Part shown: positions 16,779 through 24,793 of the stretch, piece by piece
How the letters are laid out: each line of letters opens with the position of its first letter
Numbering within the stretch: the stretch's first letter is position 1
Assembly: GCA_031384605.1 (NCBI GenBank)
Contig: JANNAT010000089.1
Span: 1-64,000, forward strand
Reading direction: 5' to 3'
Length of the DNA stretch: 64,000 nt
DNA from: JANNAT01 sp031384605
GTDB lineage: Bacteria; Pseudomonadota; Alphaproteobacteria; Rhodobacterales; Rhodobacteraceae
Made by a program: the position numbers and the translations under genes
The notes under the pieces: model-generated
What the model saw: the letters and a program-made list of their open reading frames with translations, nothing else
Told to the model about the DNA's origin: nothing
Database searches by the model: none

Positions 16779-17959
16779 TGTGGCGGTCGGTTGCCTCTAA
16801 CGCGCTGACGCTGTTTATCGTGGTGTTGGTGGTGGTATCGGGCCTGCTGGCCTGGGGGCGAGCGGCCTATACCGGGCCGGGGCCATTGACCGAAGCCATT
16901 TGTTTCAAAGTTGAAAAGGGTGCCTCATTGGGGCAGGTCAGCCGATCTTTGCAAACCGAGGGCGCTGTTTCGGATGCACGTATTTTCCGCATTGGGGCGG
17001 ATTATTCCGACAAAGCGCGGGCGTTGAAATTTGGCAGCTATTTGCTGGCCCCGAAATCGTCGATGCGCGAGGTTCTTGGCGCGCTGACCGATGGCGGGCA
17101 ATCAACCTGCGGGCGGGAAGTGAATTACCGGATTTCGGTGGCGAAATCCGAAGTGGTACTGCGGGAACTGGACGCGGCCACAAACCGCTATGTCGAAGTG
17201 GTGAAATTTGATCCGGCAACCGATGCGGTGCCCGCGGAATATCTGGATGCAGCGACAGCCAGCGATTTGCGCTGGCGGGTGACATTGGCCGAAGGCGTTA
17301 CCAGCTGGCAAGTGGTTGACGCGCTGAAACGGGCGGATTTTCTGGAAGGTGCCTTGGCAGAGACACCGGCCGAGGGAACGCTTTCGCCTGACAGTTACGA
17401 GGTGGAAAAGGGGTCTGACCGCGCAGCTTTGGTGGCTGAAATGGTGAAACGGCAAGCGGCAACGATGGCAGAGTTGTGGGCGGCTCGCGCCGAAGGGCTG
17501 CCCTATAAAGCGCCGGAAGAGGCGATGATCATGGCGTCGATTGTCGAAAAGGAAACCGGGATACCCGAAGAGCGCAAACAGGTGGCATCGGTCTTTATCA
17601 ACCGGTTGCGCGACGGGATGAAATTGCAGACCGACCCCACGGTGATTTATGGCATCACCAAGGGCGAGGGCATTCTGGGGCGCGGATTGCGGCAATCAGA
17701 GTTGCGGCGCGAAACGGCCTGGAACACTTATGTGATTGATGGCCTGCCGCCAACGCCGATTGCCAATCCCGGGCGGTTAAGCATTGAGGCGGCGCTGAAC
17801 CCCGATACCACTCCGTTTATCTTTTTTGTAGCGGATGGAACGGGGGGCCACGCGTTTGCCGAAACGCTGGAGCAGCACAACATCAACGTCGCCAAATGGC
17901 GCGAGATTGAGGCGCAGCAAGGCACGGACACCGGGGCCACGGGCGTGCAGGGCGATTAA
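16778..17959 (+). CDS. mltG: Endolytic murein transglycosylase MltG
   Basis: 393 aa inner-membrane protein. One N-terminal transmembrane segment (ALTLFIVVLVVVSGLLAW) is followed by a LysM-like and a YceG catalytic domain with the active Glu in SIVEKETGIPEERKQVASVF (about residue 257) and the LQTDPTVIYG and PTPIANPG motifs. It cleaves nascent glycan strands and sets their length. The ATG overlaps the fabF stop (TGATG), the normal fabF-mltG coupling. Confidence 0.96.
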   Translation: MWRSVASNALTLFIVVLVVVSGLLAWGRAAYTGPGPLTEAICFKVEKGASLGQVSRSLQTEGAVSDARIFRIGADYSDKARALKFGSYLLAPKSSMREVLGALTDGGQSTCGREVNYRISVAKSEVVLRELDAATNRYVEVVKFDPATDAVPAEYLDAATASDLRWRVTLAEGVTSWQVVDALKRADFLEGALAETPAEGTLSPDSYEVEKGSDRAALVAEMVKRQAATMAELWAARAEGLPYKAPEEAMIMASIVEKETGIPEERKQVASVFINRLRDGMKLQTDPTVIYGITKGEGILGRGLRQSELRRETAWNTYVIDGLPPTPIANPGRLSIEAALNPDTTPFIFFVADGTGGHAFAETLEQHNINVAKWREIEAQQGTDTGATGVQGD

Positions 17960-18037
17960 GGTGCCACGCAGCTTTTCTTGACAGAGAGGGGCCTGCGGGG
18001 TTAGCCTTTTGACATTGATTGATTAAAGGCTTTTGAA

Positions 18038-18919
18038 ATGGGATTCCCCGCAGCCCGTGTTTCGGATTTGCACGTTTGTCCACTTTGCGTCGTGCCGTCA
18101 CCGATCTTGCCCCCCGGGGCGATAACGGTGATTATTGGTGGATTGCCTGCTGCCCGGTTGGGCGATCAATGTGTGTGTGTGCCGCCGCCGCCAGCCCCCC
18201 CGATACCGCCGCCATTTGATCTTATCATCAAAGGATCAATGACGGTTATCATCATGGGACAGCCCGCCGCGCGTATGTTGGACAATACGATGAAAGGCGG
18301 GATCATCATGCCGCCATGCTGTCCAACGGTTCTGATCGGCGAAGTTGGTGTTGTGCCGCCAACGCCGCCTGCGGTGCCGTTTCCCAATGTCTGGGAAGAA
18401 ACCTTGCCCGATGGCAGTGTGGTCACTCATGTCGGGGCCAACATCACGATCGAGGGCGACAAGGCCTTTCGCGACCGCGTGGTGGCGGATTTGCAAAAGC
18501 TGAACGCAACACCAACTGGGCATAAACTTATTGATAGTCTGGACAACGGATCCAAAACCGTAACCATTAAAAAGACCAGCGGCGGCAATTCGGCAGGCTA
18601 TGATAATCCAGCAGGTCGGTTTGTGAACCCGGCTGGCACGCCGGGGGCGGGATCAAATTCAACTGTGTCATACAACCCGGATACGACGCAAATCGGTGAC
18701 GGATCAGAGCCGTGGATGAACCGCCCGCCCGAAGTTGGCTTGGGTCATGAATTGGTGCATGCGGATGATGCCGCGAAAGGGCAGCAGGTGAACGGCGAAA
18801 CGGATGGCACGCGCAATCGTGAATTACAGGCAGTCGGCCTGCCACCCTACGAGACGAAAGACCCCTCGGAAAATGGCATGCGCCGCGATATGGGTTTGCC
18901 CGAACGGCCACGGTATTGA
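18038..18919 (+). CDS. PAAR-domain protein with C-terminal M91-like metallopeptidase (candidate T6SS effector)
   Basis: 293 aa. Residues 1-105 form a PAAR spike-tip domain: three PAAR motifs (FPAARVSD, LPAARLGD, QPAARMLD) and Cys pairs HVCPLC, CVC and PPCC fit a zinc-bound tip on VgrG. A linker leads to a toxin-like half, about 115-293, with GLGHELVHADDA (HExxH at 237-241) and downstream Glu residues, resembling the NleD-type peptidase M91 domain found as a cargo in polymorphic toxins. Ribosome site AAAGG. It overlaps the next gene by four bases. I infer a secreted protease; no other T6SS gene is in the window. Confidence 0.8.
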   Translation: MGFPAARVSDLHVCPLCVVPSPILPPGAITVIIGGLPAARLGDQCVCVPPPPAPPIPPPFDLIIKGSMTVIIMGQPAARMLDNTMKGGIIMPPCCPTVLIGEVGVVPPTPPAVPFPNVWEETLPDGSVVTHVGANITIEGDKAFRDRVVADLQKLNATPTGHKLIDSLDNGSKTVTIKKTSGGNSAGYDNPAGRFVNPAGTPGAGSNSTVSYNPDTTQIGDGSEPWMNRPPEVGLGHELVHADDAAKGQQVNGETDGTRNRELQAVGLPPYETKDPSENGMRRDMGLPERPRY

Positions 18920-19563
18920 CGTGGGGCATTTGGATATTGCGATGGGTAGGCATGGTGGTTTTGTGCGCCGGTCTTTTGGGGCAGGCAGCGCGCGGGGATC
19001 AGAAGATGAGTGACAACGACGTAATCCTGACGATGGAATGGCAGCCGAAAGAAGGGCACGTCATCGCGGCCTATATGGTTGAAAATCGCTCGGCGCATGC
19101 GGTGATGGTGTTTGACCGACTGTTCCTGACCCGACCCGACGGGGGCCGTATCGTGGACCCTGACCGCGCCTATATTTCGGTGATGGCGGATGGGATGATG
19201 TTGGTGGACAAACTGGTGCCGGCATTGCCTGCGGACCGCGATGTCGAATCCCCCGAAGTGCCCTATGCGCGGCTGGTGCCGGCGGGGGGGCGGTTGGTGG
19301 GGCAGGCCTTGGTTGGCACACCGGTTTTGACCAATCCGGCCTATGGCCAGCCCACCACGGGTGCGCATGCAGAAATGGTGAAAAATGCAGTGTTTCGCAT
19401 TGGTTATGCCTATGTGACCGACGCGATGATCGCCGTCCCCGCCAAGGGCAGCGAAGAGGAGATATGGTCGCTGCGGCACAATTGGGCATCGACCAATCAA
19501 CGCGTATTGCAGGGGCCAATTTTGACGATGGAGATGGAGATCATCAAGGCCTTGACGCCTTAG
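18916..19563 (+). CDS. Putative exported immunity protein of the PAAR effector
   Basis: 215 aa from a TTG that overlaps the effector stop (TTGA); an ATG at 18952 is an alternative. The N-terminus is a signal peptide or membrane anchor (WVGMVVLCAGLLGQAARG), so the mature protein would be periplasmic or anchored. The rest looks beta-rich (GHVIAAYMVENRSAHAVMVFDRLFLTRPDG). I recognise no family. Tight overlap with the PAAR-peptidase gene is the pattern of effector-immunity pairs; the role is inferred from this alone. An immunity protein with a signal peptide would imply a target in the periplasm, unlike cytosolic NleD. Confidence 0.55.
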   Translation: MTWGIWILRWVGMVVLCAGLLGQAARGDQKMSDNDVILTMEWQPKEGHVIAAYMVENRSAHAVMVFDRLFLTRPDGGRIVDPDRAYISVMADGMMLVDKLVPALPADRDVESPEVPYARLVPAGGRLVGQALVGTPVLTNPAYGQPTTGAHAEMVKNAVFRIGYAYVTDAMIAVPAKGSEEEIWSLRHNWASTNQRVLQGPILTMEMEIIKALTP

Positions 19564-19644
19564 CAGGTTGGCGCCTATGGCGTAAATCTTAACACGGATT
19601 ATCAAGAGCGCCCGCTAAGGCATTGATGATAAAAGGCTTTGATC

Positions 19645-19671
19645 TTGACTTTGCGCGCGTTCTGATATAGT
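19645..19671 (+). promoter_or_regulatory. Candidate promoter of the GTA cluster
   Basis: TTGACT, 15-base spacer, then TGATATAGT: a TATAGT -10 with an extended TGn motif, which can compensate the short spacer. The expected start is near 19678, about 100 bases before g1 and 22 bases before a terminator. No perfect CtrA box (TTAA-N7-TTAA) is seen beside it. Confidence 0.55.
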
Positions 19672-19699
19672 CATTTTGGCATACTAGAACAGGTGGGCG

Positions 19700-19733
19700 A
19701 ACGGCTTGGGTGAGGAACCCACAGCCGTTTTTT
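19700..19733 (+). terminator. Intrinsic terminator in the GTA leader, before g1
   Basis: Stem AACGGCT-TGGGT pairs with ACCCA-c-AGCCGTT around a GAGGA loop and is followed by six T. It lies after the candidate promoter and 44 bases before g1, on the same strand. It could simply end transcription from the PAAR/immunity genes, or it could attenuate the GTA operon unless read through. Confidence 0.85.
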
Positions 19734-19777
19734 CGTTTGTCTTGTGCGGGGCAGCATAAGGGGCGGATCAAACAGGC

Positions 19778-20101
19778 ATGACAATTAATTTTCTAACCGA
19801 GGTTGAGAAGCCCGTTGGGTTTCTGGAAATCACTGAAGCGTGGCTGCGAGAAGCGGGTGAAAGCTTAAGCGTGGTCGTGGAAGCAATCAAAGCTGGTGAG
19901 TTTGGGCAGATCAAAGAGGCCAGCGTCGCTTTGCGTGATCTGAAAGCCGCTGTGCAATTGGCAATTTATGAAGGGGACCGTGTTGAAAAACTTCGCAAAA
20001 CCGTCGCAGGGGGCGTCGGATCAGGACAGCTTGACCTATACGCCGCGCGCGATGAGATCGGGCGCAGATTGGCTTGCCTGCGCGCCGCCGGCGCAAGTTG
20101 A
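19778..20101 (+). CDS. GTA g1, small terminase-like protein
   Basis: 107 aa, first gene of the RcGTA-like cluster. By position and features (helical, acidic, LTEVEKPVGFLEITEAWLREAGE, then long helix ASVALRDLKAAVQLAIYEGDR) it matches RcGTA g1, the small terminase that in GTAs packages random host DNA. The ATG follows AAGGGGCGG at a somewhat long distance. Its 3' third overlaps the g2 frame, which is unusual for the cluster but expected of g1-g2. Confidence 0.75.
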   Translation: MTINFLTEVEKPVGFLEITEAWLREAGESLSVVVEAIKAGEFGQIKEASVALRDLKAAVQLAIYEGDRVEKLRKTVAGGVGSGQLDLYAARDEIGRRLACLRAAGAS

Positions 20102-21398
20102 TGAATTTCTGGCGGGTCTAAGCGAGAACGCGTTGCTGGCCTTGCCGTGGATGTTCGAATTCTGGGCGCTGCCGCATCAGTTGCCACCCGAAGGGGTTTG
20201 GAAAACCTGGGTGATCATGGGCGGGCGGGGTGCGGGCAAAACCCGGGCGGGGGCGGAATGGGTGCGCGCGCAAGTGGAAGGTGCGTGGCCGAAAGACAAA
20301 GGGCTGGCACGCCGGGTGGCCCTGGTCAGCGACACGATTGATCAGGCGCGGGAGGTGATGGTGTTTGGCGACAGCGGCATACTTGCCTGCTCTCCCCCCG
20401 ATCGCCGCCCGGTCTGGGAGGCGACGCGAAAGCGGTTGGTTTGGCCCAATGGGGCCATTGCACAGATATTTTCGGCGCATGACCCGGAAAGTCTGCGCGG
20501 GCCGCAGTTTGATGCGGCATGGGTGGATGAGTTGGCCAAGTGGAAAAAGGCCGATGACACTTGGGATATGCTGCAATTCGCGCTGCGATTGGGGGCCAAT
20601 CCGCGCCAGGTGGTGACGACGACACCGCAGAATGTGGGAGTGTTGAAGGCGATCTTGAAGAACCCATCCACGACGGTGACCCACGCCCCGACAACGGCCA
20701 ACCGCGCTTATCTTGCGGCCTCGTTCCTGGAGGAAGTGACGACGCGCTATGCGGGCACTTGGAAGGGCGCGCAAGAACTGGAGGGGTTGTTGATCGAAGA
20801 TATCCCCGGCGCGCTGTGGACGACCGCGATGCTGGAGGATAGGCGGCTGGACATGGCCCCCAAATGTTCGCGCATTGTGGTGGCGGTTGATCCGTCGGTT
20901 TCGGGCGGTGAAGGGGCCGATGCCTGCGGCATTGTGGTGGTGGGGGCAATCACCGATGGGCCGCCACAAAACTGGCGCGCGGTGGTGCTGGAAGATGCGA
21001 CGGTCAAAGGGGCCTCGCCCGATCAATGGGCACGCGCGGCGATTGCGGCGTATCAACGGCATGGGGCTGATCGGCTGGTGGCCGAGGTGAACCAAGGTGG
21101 TGCCTTGGTCGAAGGCGTGTTGCGCACGATTGATCCCCTGGTGCCTTACCGCGCCGTGCATGCCGCGCGCCACAAATCGGCGCGGGCCGAGCCGGTGGCG
21201 GCGTTATACGAACAAGGCCGCGTGTCGCATCTGCGCCATCTGGCAGCACTGGAGGCGCAGATGTGTCAGATGACGCCGCAAGGTTTCTTGGGCAAGGGCA
21301 GCCCCGACCGGGTGGATGCGCTGGTCTGGGCGCTGACCGACCTGATGATCGAACCCGCAGCCAAATTCGGAGACCCGAAGGTGCGCACGCTGGGGTGA
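19983..21398 (+). CDS. GTA g2, terminase large subunit (TerL)
   Basis: 471 aa from TTG 19983, chosen because AAGGGGA sits five bases upstream; ATG 19968 and ATG 20052 are alternatives. ATPase motor plus headful nuclease. Walker A-like GGRGAGKTRAG is near residue 80, Walker B AAWVDELAKW near 180, and the RNase H-like nuclease begins at VVAVDPSVSGGEGADACG near 300. It overlaps g1 by about 120 bases in another frame. A 100-base gap with a hairpin separates it from g3. Confidence 0.92.
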   Translation: MKNFAKPSQGASDQDSLTYTPRAMRSGADWLACAPPAQVDEFLAGLSENALLALPWMFEFWALPHQLPPEGVWKTWVIMGGRGAGKTRAGAEWVRAQVEGAWPKDKGLARRVALVSDTIDQAREVMVFGDSGILACSPPDRRPVWEATRKRLVWPNGAIAQIFSAHDPESLRGPQFDAAWVDELAKWKKADDTWDMLQFALRLGANPRQVVTTTPQNVGVLKAILKNPSTTVTHAPTTANRAYLAASFLEEVTTRYAGTWKGAQELEGLLIEDIPGALWTTAMLEDRRLDMAPKCSRIVVAVDPSVSGGEGADACGIVVVGAITDGPPQNWRAVVLEDATVKGASPDQWARAAIAAYQRHGADRLVAEVNQGGALVEGVLRTIDPLVPYRAVHAARHKSARAEPVAALYEQGRVSHLRHLAALEAQMCQMTPQGFLGKGSPDRVDALVWALTDLMIEPAAKFGDPKVRTLG

Positions 21399-21446
21399 GG
21401 GTTGTTAAACCTTTGTTCAGTAGATTGATTTTCAGACAAGCGAGGG

Positions 21447-21474
21447 ACCCGAACGCAGGCTTTGGCGTTCGGGT
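21447..21474 (+). other. Intercistronic hairpin between GTA g2 and g3
   Basis: ACCCGAACGC pairs perfectly with GCGTTCGGGT around an 8-base loop, 24 bases before the g3 start. No T-run follows, so it is more likely an mRNA stability or processing element than a terminator. Confidence 0.6.
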
Positions 21475-21498
21475 GGGGCAGGATAGGAGCGGCTGACG

Positions 21499-22677
21499 AT
21501 GGTGTTTGATTTTCTGAAACGCAGCGCCGATGTGGTGGTTCCTGAGAAAAAGGCGTCTGCCACGGGCCGTGTGGTGGCCTGGGGCACGTCGGGCCGGGTG
21601 GCGTGGTCGGCGCGGGATCTGGTATCGCTGGCCAAAACCGGGTTTCAAGGCAACCCGATGGGGTTTCGGGCGGTTAAACTTATCTCTGAGGCGGCAGCGG
21701 CTTTGCCGTTGATCTTGCAAGATAATGAGCGACGCTATGACACACATCCGGTGTTGGATCTTATCCGCCGCCCCAATGGCGCGCAGGGGCGGGCGGAATT
21801 GTTCGAGGCGATCTATGTCCATCTGCTGATGTCGGGGACTGCGTATATCGAAGCCGTGCCGGGATTGGGCAAATTGCCGGGCGAATTGCACGTTTTGCGG
21901 TCTGATCGGATGGCGTTGGTGCCGGGGGCGGATGGCTGGCCGGTGGCTTATGACTATTCGGTAAGTGGTCGCACGCACCGGTTTGGCATGAGCGAGGGGT
22001 CGCAGCCGATCTGCCATATCAAGACCTTTCATCCGCAGGACGATCATTACGGCTTTAGCCCGTTGCAGGCGGCGGCGGTGGCGATAGATGTGCATACGTC
22101 CGCCTCTGCGTGGTCAAAGGCGCTGTTGGACAATGCGGCGCGGCCTTCGGGGGCAATTATTTATAAGGGCGCTGATGGCCAATCGCAGCTGACCACCGAT
22201 CAGTATGACCGGCTGGTGGGCGAGATGGAGCAGCACCATCAGGGCGCGCGCAATGCGGGCCGCCCGATGTTGCTGGAAGGTGGCCTCGACTGGAAACCGA
22301 TGGGGTTTTCGCCGTCGGATATGGAGTTTCAAAAGACCAAAGAGGCGGCGGGGCGCGAAATTGCCATCGCCTTTGGCGTGCCGCCGATGTTGATGGGGAT
22401 ACCGGGGGACGCGACCTATGCCAATTATCAAGAGGCCAACCGCGCGTTTTTCCGCCTGACGGTGCTGCCTTTGGCCGCGCGGGTGACGGCGGGAATTTCG
22501 CATTGGCTGTCGGTGTTCAGCGGCGAGGTGGTGGAACTGCGCCCCGATCTGGACCAGATTCCGGCGCTGGCGGCGGAACGCGATCAGCAATGGGCGCGGG
22601 TGGGGGCGGCGGATTTCCTGACGCCTGCAGAAAAGCGGATGATCCTTGGCTTGCCGCGACTGGCGGAAGACGCGTGA
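21499..22677 (+). CDS. GTA g3, portal protein
   Basis: 392 aa, HK97-type portal forming the dodecameric DNA gate at one capsid vertex. Family features are the N-terminal MVFDFLKRS, then AVKLISEAAAALPLIL, HPVLDLIRRPNG, a long central ...PSGAIIYK, and the C-terminal FGVPPMLMGIPGDATYANYQEANRAFF clip/stem region. RAFF..TVLPLAARVTAGISHWL follows. Ribosome site AGGAG-like (ATAGGAGCGG). The stop overlaps g3.5 by four bases (GTGA). Confidence 0.95.
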   Translation: MVFDFLKRSADVVVPEKKASATGRVVAWGTSGRVAWSARDLVSLAKTGFQGNPMGFRAVKLISEAAAALPLILQDNERRYDTHPVLDLIRRPNGAQGRAELFEAIYVHLLMSGTAYIEAVPGLGKLPGELHVLRSDRMALVPGADGWPVAYDYSVSGRTHRFGMSEGSQPICHIKTFHPQDDHYGFSPLQAAAVAIDVHTSASAWSKALLDNAARPSGAIIYKGADGQSQLTTDQYDRLVGEMEQHHQGARNAGRPMLLEGGLDWKPMGFSPSDMEFQKTKEAAGREIAIAFGVPPMLMGIPGDATYANYQEANRAFFRLTVLPLAARVTAGISHWLSVFSGEVVELRPDLDQIPALAAERDQQWARVGAADFLTPAEKRMILGLPRLAEDA

Positions 22678-22922
22678 CGGGTCCGCGCAAACCGGTCGAA
22701 GGATCGCGGTTTCTATATGACAGTTTTGATGCCGCAGCCGCGCGGATTGAGGCGAATGAACGGGTATCTGAGGAACGCTGGGCGGCGCTGGACTACCGCC
22801 TTGGCCAGATAGATGCGGTGCTGGAACGGTTGGAAAAGCGGATTTGGCTGGGCGTCTACGGGGTGGCTGCGTTCATGTTGGCACAGATGGCCGAAACCGT
22901 GATCCGGGCGGCGGGAAAATGA
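22674..22922 (+). CDS. GTA g3.5, small membrane-like protein
   Basis: 82 aa from a GTG overlapping the portal stop. A longer upstream in-frame extension is a portal shadow (Gly-rich) and is rejected. A coiled-coil-like stretch (RIEANERVSEERWAALDYRL, then DAVLERLEKR) is followed by one C-terminal hydrophobic helix (WLGVYGVAAFMLAQMAETVI). Matches RcGTA g3.5 by position and size; function unknown. The stop overlaps g4 (ATGA). Confidence 0.8.
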   Translation: MTGPRKPVEGSRFLYDSFDAAAARIEANERVSEERWAALDYRLGQIDAVLERLEKRIWLGVYGVAAFMLAQMAETVIRAAGK

Positions 22923-23497
22923 AGGGGAACATGATGGATGGCTATATAAACGGCGCGCCGGAACGCAAATATCATCAGCCCGAGGCGGGGTTGACGGTAA
23001 CCGATGGGGCGGTGGTTGCGGGCTATGCCAGCCTGTTCGGCAAGCGCGATCAGGGCGGCGACGTTGTGCAAAAGGGGGCTTATGCGGCCAGTCTGGCGCG
23101 GTTGAAGGCTACGGGCCGGGCGGTGAAAATGCTGTGGCAGCACGACCCTACCCAGCCGATTGGCGTCTGGGACGAGGTGCGCGAAGATGCCATTGGCCTT
23201 TGGGTCAAGGGCCGCATCCTGACCGAAGTGGAGCAGGGCCGCGAGGCGGCGGCATTGCTGACGGCGGGCGCGATTGATGGATTGTCGATTGGCTATCGCA
23301 CCGTGCGGGCAGAACGCGATGGCAAAGGCCAGCGTCTGTTGGCGGAACTGGAGCTGTGGGAGGTGTCTTTGGTGACCTTCCCCATGCTTGCCGAAGCGCG
23401 GGTTTCGGCCAAGGCCGAGGCACCCGATGCCGACTTGTGGCGTGACATGGCGGCAATTTTTGATGCAGCCCGCCTGTCCCTGACGACCCGCACGTAG
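22919..23497 (+). CDS. GTA g4, HK97-type prohead protease
   Basis: 192 aa from ATG 22919, which overlaps g3.5; ATG 22931 and 22934 are alternatives, the latter six bases after AAGGGG. Serine protease that matures the capsid. Motifs: VAGYASLFGKRDQGGDVVQKGAY, catalytic His in MLWQHDPTQPIGVW (about 74), catalytic Ser in AIDGLSIGYR (about 122), and LWEVSLVTFPMLAEARV. It lies directly before the capsid gene, the classic HK97 order. Confidence 0.93.
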   Translation: MKGNMMDGYINGAPERKYHQPEAGLTVTDGAVVAGYASLFGKRDQGGDVVQKGAYAASLARLKATGRAVKMLWQHDPTQPIGVWDEVREDAIGLWVKGRILTEVEQGREAAALLTAGAIDGLSIGYRTVRAERDGKGQRLLAELELWEVSLVTFPMLAEARVSAKAEAPDADLWRDMAAIFDAARLSLTTRT

Positions 23498-23527
23498 CGG
23501 ATTTACGACCAAACCAAAGGAAACGAA

Positions 23528-24724
23528 ATGACCGAGACAAAATCTCGGACCGCAGAAGCTATGTCTTCGGTCCAACATCCGGGTGCGGAAGTGAAAACCG
23601 CGATGGCCGGATTTATGATCGCCTTCAATGGCTTTCAGGATGACGTGAAGAAATCACTGCAACAACAGGAAGAGCGTTTAACCATGCTGGATCGCAAAAC
23701 AATGACTTATGCCCGCCCCGCGCTGTCTGCGCATGCGGAACTGGATGTGCCGCACAAAAAGGCCTTTGGTGCCTATCTGCGGTCGGGCGATGATGATGGC
23801 CTGCGCGGCCTTGTGCTGGACGGCAAGGCGATGTCCACGGCAGTCGCCGCCGATGGCGGTTATCTGGTTGATCCGCAAACCGCCGATACCATCCGCTCGA
23901 TGCTGGTATCCACGTCAAGCCTGCGCGCCATTTCAAATGTGGTGCAGGTTGAAGCCACGTCGTTTGACGTGCTGATTGACCGTTCCGAAGTGGGGTCCGG
24001 TTGGGCCACTGAAGTGGCTGCGACGTCTGAAACTGCGACACCGACGATTGAGCGTATTTCGATCAAGCTGCATGAATTGGCAGCGATGCCGAAGGCAAGC
24101 CAGCGCCTTCTGGATGACAGCGCGTTTGACGTGGAAGGCTGGCTTGCGGGTAAAATCGCCACGCGGTTCATCCGGGCCGAAGCGGCGGCGTTCATCAATG
24201 GTGATGGCGTGGACAAGCCAAAGGGTATTTTGTTGCCCGCCAAAGTGGCGAATGCGTCCTGGACCTGGGGCAATCTGGGCTATATCGCAACCGGCGCTGC
24301 AGCAGATTTTGCCGCCACAAACGCGGTCGATTGCATCATCAGTCTGGTTTATGCGCTGGGGGCTGATTACCGCGCCAATGCGACGTTCATCATGAATTCG
24401 AAAACCGCAGGTGCTGTGCGCAAAATGAAGGATGCCGATGGGCGGTTCATGTGGTCTGATGGTTTGGCCGCATCCGAGCCTGCGCGTCTGATGGGCTATG
24501 CCGTGCAAATCTGCGAAGACATGCCCGATATCGCGGCGAATGCCTATGCGATGGCCTTTGGCGATTTCACCGCCGGTTACACTATTGCCGAACGCCCCGA
24601 TCTGCGGATTTTGCGCGATCCGTTCTCGGCCAAGCCCAACGTCTTGTTCTATGCCTCCAAGCGGGTTGGCGGCGATGTGACCGATTTTGCGGCGATCAAG
24701 CTGCTGAAAATCGCGGTGTCCTAA
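23528..24724 (+). CDS. GTA g5, HK97-fold major capsid protein
   Basis: 398 aa; AAAGGAAA upstream. The N-terminal about 90 residues (MAGFMIAFNGFQDDVKKSLQ, then helical EERLTML) act as the scaffolding delta region removed by the g4 protease. The mature part shows SGDDDGLRGL, MSTAVAADGGYLVDPQTADTI, FINGDGVDKPKGIL, the VDCIISLVYALGADYRANATFIMNSKT E-loop/A-domain region and YTIAERPDLRILRDPFS. It forms the small GTA head. A strong hairpin follows the stop. Confidence 0.96.
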   Translation: MTETKSRTAEAMSSVQHPGAEVKTAMAGFMIAFNGFQDDVKKSLQQQEERLTMLDRKTMTYARPALSAHAELDVPHKKAFGAYLRSGDDDGLRGLVLDGKAMSTAVAADGGYLVDPQTADTIRSMLVSTSSLRAISNVVQVEATSFDVLIDRSEVGSGWATEVAATSETATPTIERISIKLHELAAMPKASQRLLDDSAFDVEGWLAGKIATRFIRAEAAAFINGDGVDKPKGILLPAKVANASWTWGNLGYIATGAAADFAATNAVDCIISLVYALGADYRANATFIMNSKTAGAVRKMKDADGRFMWSDGLAASEPARLMGYAVQICEDMPDIAANAYAMAFGDFTAGYTIAERPDLRILRDPFSAKPNVLFYASKRVGGDVTDFAAIKLLKIAVS

Positions 24725-24737
24725 AGGGCGCGCGATG

Positions 24738-24761
24738 GCCCGGCCCTCTGTGGGGCCGGGC
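24738..24761 (+). other. Hairpin directly after the capsid gene
   Basis: GCCCGGCCC pairs with GGGCCGGGC around a 6-base loop, 14 bases after the g5 stop. It lacks a T-run. It may stabilise the upstream capsid message or lower transcription of the tail genes. Confidence 0.6.
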
Positions 24762-24793
24762 ATTGTGGGGGCTGTTTGCAAGGGAATTGGGCG

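Noticed and set aside
20118..21173. 351-aa minus-strand open frame opposite TerL
   Set aside because: Antisense shadow of the terminase gene; Arg/His-rich with no domain.
22503..22673. Upstream extension of GTA g3.5
   Set aside because: Gly/Arg-rich translation of the portal gene in another frame; the GTG at 22674 overlapping the portal stop is the better start.
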